7,612 bases of DNA from Acidobacteriota bacterium (lineage in GTDB: Bacteria; Acidobacteriota; Blastocatellia; Pyrinomonadales; Pyrinomonadaceae). Numbering within the stretch: the first letter of the stretch is position 1; each line of letters begins with the position of its first letter. The notes beneath the pieces are model-generated. The model did not search any database. It saw only the letters and a list, made by a program, of their open reading frames with translations, and was not told the origin of the DNA. The translations under genes and the position numbers were made by a program. The DNA is taken from the NCBI GenBank assembly GCA_003222855.1, contig QHXH01000021.1, positions 1 through 7,612 on the forward strand, read 5' to 3'. This document shows, one piece after another, positions 5,732 through 7,612 of this stretch.

Positions 5732-6226
5732 TTAACTTCGCCGGGATAGTTTCCCAAACCACAGCGTCAAACTCAAATACAAACCAGACAACGCTGACAG
5801 ACCCGCAAGCGCCGAGAACGCGATGAGTAACAGCACCTGCCATGGACCCGCAAAAAAATAAAAGTGCGCCTGCCGAAAGTACCGGGTCAACGCACCGGGC
5901 GGCGGCGTTCTAATCACCGCTCCACTTTGCGCATCAATTAGCAGTGAGTCGGCGCCCATTCCGCCGACAGCCTGATAGACTGGGCGGCCGTCACGCATAA
6001 GTAATGTCAAGGCGGTCGTCGGTAATTTCTTTCCGGCGAACTCGTTCGCCTTTAGCAAAGCATCAGACGGCGAAACATGAATTCGCGTTGCGTCGATGCT
6101 TTCGATTTTTCCGCCTTCGACTGCCTTGGGCCACGCATACAGCAAGCCGCTGGACGACCATGCCAGAACCGGAATAGCAACGATCAATGCGAGCCACACA
6201 TGTGCGCGGTAGACCAAATTACGCAT
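5732..6226 (-). CDS. Minimal PepSY-type membrane protein, two helices
   Basis: A 164-residue protein with one membrane helix at each end. The N-terminus MRNLVYRAHVWLALIVAIPVL matches the HxW-start helix of PepSY_TM proteins (His9 here), followed by SSSGLLYAW. A PepSY-like extracytoplasmic segment lies at about 52-106 (SPSDALLKANEF, RPVYQAV, DSLLIDAQSGAVI). The second helix, at about 127-156, is preceded by RQAHFYFFAGPW (His121). Larger PepSY_TM proteins such as FpvG and FoxB are inner-membrane reductases acting on siderophores and bind heme through histidines. This short form keeps candidate histidines but has only two helices, so reductase activity is inference. Start choice: the frame is open to a GTG at 6244, but ATG 6226 begins the family-like sequence and overlaps the upstream stop as ATGCGTAA, a coupling arrangement. 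Inside a thiol-redox operon it may supply electrons, a scaffold or metal handling. Confidence 0.75.
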   Translation of the reverse strand: MRNLVYRAHVWLALIVAIPVLAWSSSGLLYAWPKAVEGGKIESIDATRIHVSPSDALLKANEFAGKKLPTTALTLLMRDGRPVYQAVGGMGADSLLIDAQSGAVIRTPPPGALTRYFRQAHFYFFAGPWQVLLLIAFSALAGLSALSGLYLSLTLWFGKLSRRS

Positions 6227-7612
6227 CTGAGTTGGCCGTTGCACGGGGGTTCGCTGCCGGTTCTTCGATCAGTTTTTTGATCATCTTACCAAGCGCTGCA
6301 CCCTCAAAATCGCTTGCGCCGATGCTGATAAAACGAACCACCCCGCGACGATCGATTAAGAACGTCGTCGGAATACTCGAGACTGAGTAATTCAAATCGT
6401 TGCCTCGTGCGTCTGATATCGCAAAGCCGTACCGCAGGCTGAACTTCTTCTTGAAATCGCGCAAGTAATTTAGCTCCTGCGCCCGCGTCAATTGCTTGCC
6501 ATCGGCGTGACCTTCAAAGGTTGTCAGGCCGATTACGACCAGGCCTTTGTCTTTGTAGCTCTCGTACCATTTTTCAAGCCGGGGAAGCGTGGCGCGGCAG
6601 GGCCCACACCAGGTCGCCCAAAAATCAAGCAAGACAACCTGGCCGCGCAGGTCGGCAAGTTTCGTCGGCTGACTGTCGATCCATTCGGTAGCGGTAATGT
6701 CCGGCGCCGCAACCGTGGACGGCGTAAGTTGTTCCACATTCTTGAATGGATCAATCGCCGGATCTATTTGAATCAGTCGCCGCAGCGCAAGCTTGTAAAG
6801 ATTTCCGGACGGGAGCGCGAGCGCCAACTTGCGCAGCTCTTGAGTGGCTGCGATCGCTTCGTCTTTTTTCTTCAGCTTCAAATCAATCTCTGAGAGCGTC
6901 ACGGCCGCATCGTTCAGCATTAAATCGCGCGCAAATACCGGCTTGTCCTTGGCTGCAAGTTTCGCCGCGTTCCACATTTGTGCCGCGTGCGTCAGAGCAC
7001 GTTCGTAGTCCTTCGAATTGAAGTAGCCGACCGTCAGCCAGTTTTCGAGTGAGTAACGATCGTCGGCCACTTGCGGTTGGTTGTTCGCATAATCTCTGAG
7101 TCGGGTTTCCGCCTCACTCAACAAACCTTTTTTCGCCGCCTGAATCACGACGATGGCTCGCGCGTTCTGGGCTGGCTCGCCGTTCGCATTAGGATTCTCG
7201 TCTAGAAAGCGCTTCATCGCGTCGAACGCGCCGTCGAATTTCCCCGCGAGGTTGTAAAGCAATCCAAGGTAATAAACATCGTTGCTGCTCAACTTGCGCG
7301 CCGCCAGGGTCGCGGCATTTCGAGCGGCGAGATCGCGCTGCTCTCTTTCGATCTTTTGTTTGAGCTGATCGTCGTACGGCATCTTCAGCTTTTCAAACGC
7401 TTCGAATTTACGGCGCGCGTAATTGTCGGCCTCTTCGAAGAGTTGGATGGCGCTCTTCGCATCAGCCGCATCAGGCGTCCGTGCCTCGGCGTCTTTGCTT
7501 GATTCAGTGCTTTGGGCGGTATCCGAATTCTTTGTACGAGTTGATTGGGCCGTTGCCGGTGTGAACAAAAAGCACCAACAAAGGACAGCGAACGAGATGG
7601 AAAGTAATTTCA
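6219..7612 (-). CDS. Exported helical-repeat protein with C-terminal TlpA-like thioredoxin domain, first base of start codon outside window
   Basis: The reading frame runs to the right edge. The last two bases on the minus strand read TG before AAA TTA, so the inferred start is an ATG whose A is base 7613. That gives a 464-residue protein with signal peptide KLLSISFAVLCWCFLFTPATAQ. A Ser/Thr/Ala/Asp-rich linker extends to about 50, then a helical region of TPR-like character to about 285 (DVYYLGLLYNLAGKFDGAFD, NSKDYERALTHAAQMW, KKKDEAIAATQELRKLA). The C-terminal TlpA domain spans about 300-455: VVLLDFWATWCGPC (Cys336, Cys339), then SSIPTTFLIDRRG with the cis-proline at 415. The CGPC active site predicts a strongly reducing thiol oxidoreductase outside the cytoplasm; the helical part probably holds a partner protein. 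It is the first gene seen in the redox operon and overlaps the PepSY gene by 8 bases. An annotation starting at the internal TTG (7568) would lose the signal peptide. Confidence 0.9.
   Translation of the reverse strand, partial: KLLSISFAVLCWCFLFTPATAQSTRTKNSDTAQSTESSKDAEARTPDAADAKSAIQLFEEADNYARRKFEAFEKLKMPYDDQLKQKIEREQRDLAARNAATLAARKLSSNDVYYLGLLYNLAGKFDGAFDAMKRFLDENPNANGEPAQNARAIVVIQAAKKGLLSEAETRLRDYANNQPQVADDRYSLENWLTVGYFNSKDYERALTHAAQMWNAAKLAAKDKPVFARDLMLNDAAVTLSEIDLKLKKKDEAIAATQELRKLALALPSGNLYKLALRRLIQIDPAIDPFKNVEQLTPSTVAAPDITATEWIDSQPTKLADLRGQVVLLDFWATWCGPCRATLPRLEKWYESYKDKGLVVIGLTTFEGHADGKQLTRAQELNYLRDFKKKFSLRYGFAISDARGNDLNYSVSSIPTTFLIDRRGVVRFISIGASDFEGAALGKMIKKLIEEPAANPRATANSDA

Larger units (their letters stand above)
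3884..7612 (-). other. Probable four-gene extracytoplasmic thiol-redox operon
   Basis: Four same-strand genes are spaced by -8, +3 and +18 bases in transcription order: helical-repeat/TlpA, PepSY, CcdA-TlpA, CPNW thioredoxin-fold. No terminator or promoter is visible between them, and the first two junctions favour translational coupling. Three of the four products have a thioredoxin fold, and all are exported or membrane-bound. The rluD gene follows after 66 bases and may be co-transcribed. The operon promoter must lie beyond 7612. Confidence 0.75.

Noticed and set aside
6227..6244. GTG at 6244 as start of the PepSY gene
   Set aside because: It adds six residues not typical of the family and lacks a ribosome site. 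ATG 6226 gives the usual helix start and a coupling overlap.
1..7612. Mobile elements, tRNA or rRNA genes, CRISPR arrays, toxin-antitoxin or phage genes
   Set aside because: I found no transposase-like or integrase-like products, spaced direct repeats, cloverleaf candidates or composition break. The window looks like stable chromosomal backbone.

Overview
The window reads as ordinary chromosomal DNA of a Gram-negative-type bacterium. It is moderately GC-rich, densely coded and free of recognisable mobile elements, tRNA, rRNA or CRISPR. Several exported proteins have signal peptides ending in A-x-A/Q, and two deal with peptidoglycan. A TPR-like/TlpA fusion, a CcdA-TlpA fusion and a glycine-zipper stress protein together suggest Acidobacteriota, perhaps Blastocatellia. 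That placement is an impression from protein style, not a demonstrated assignment.

Left part (1-2140), cell envelope. A zinc-ribbon/PH-domain membrane protein runs off the left edge (minus strand). Upstream of it a minus-strand lytic transglycosylase ends at a convincing intrinsic terminator. A divergent plus-strand gene encodes a small secreted peptidoglycan-binding protein and ends at its own terminator. A probable PG-cleaving enzyme and a probable PG-binding protein thus share one 269-bp intergenic region. The transglycosylase has a good sigma70-type promoter there, and the binding protein has a GNRA-type hairpin just before its Shine-Dalgarno sequence.

Middle (2163-3817, minus). A glycine-zipper protein resembling general stress proteins of the YflT type, then an RluD-family 23S rRNA pseudouridine synthase starting at TTG.

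Right part (3884-7612, minus), the most interesting region. Four genes lie nose to tail with spacings of -8, +3 and +18 bp. In transcription order they are an exported helical-repeat protein with a C-terminal TlpA thioredoxin domain (CGPC), a minimal two-helix PepSY membrane protein, a CcdA-TlpA fusion (CVPC) and an exported thioredoxin-fold protein whose active site reads CPNW instead of CxxC. The simplest reading is an extracytoplasmic thiol-redox operon: CcdA passes electrons across the membrane to its tethered TlpA domain, which could serve the two soluble thioredoxin-fold proteins. The PepSY protein may add a membrane or heme/metal redox function. The substrate is unknown; cytochrome c maturation, copper delivery and general disulfide reduction are all possible. 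The operon promoter lies beyond the right edge, and the first gene loses only the first base of its inferred ATG.
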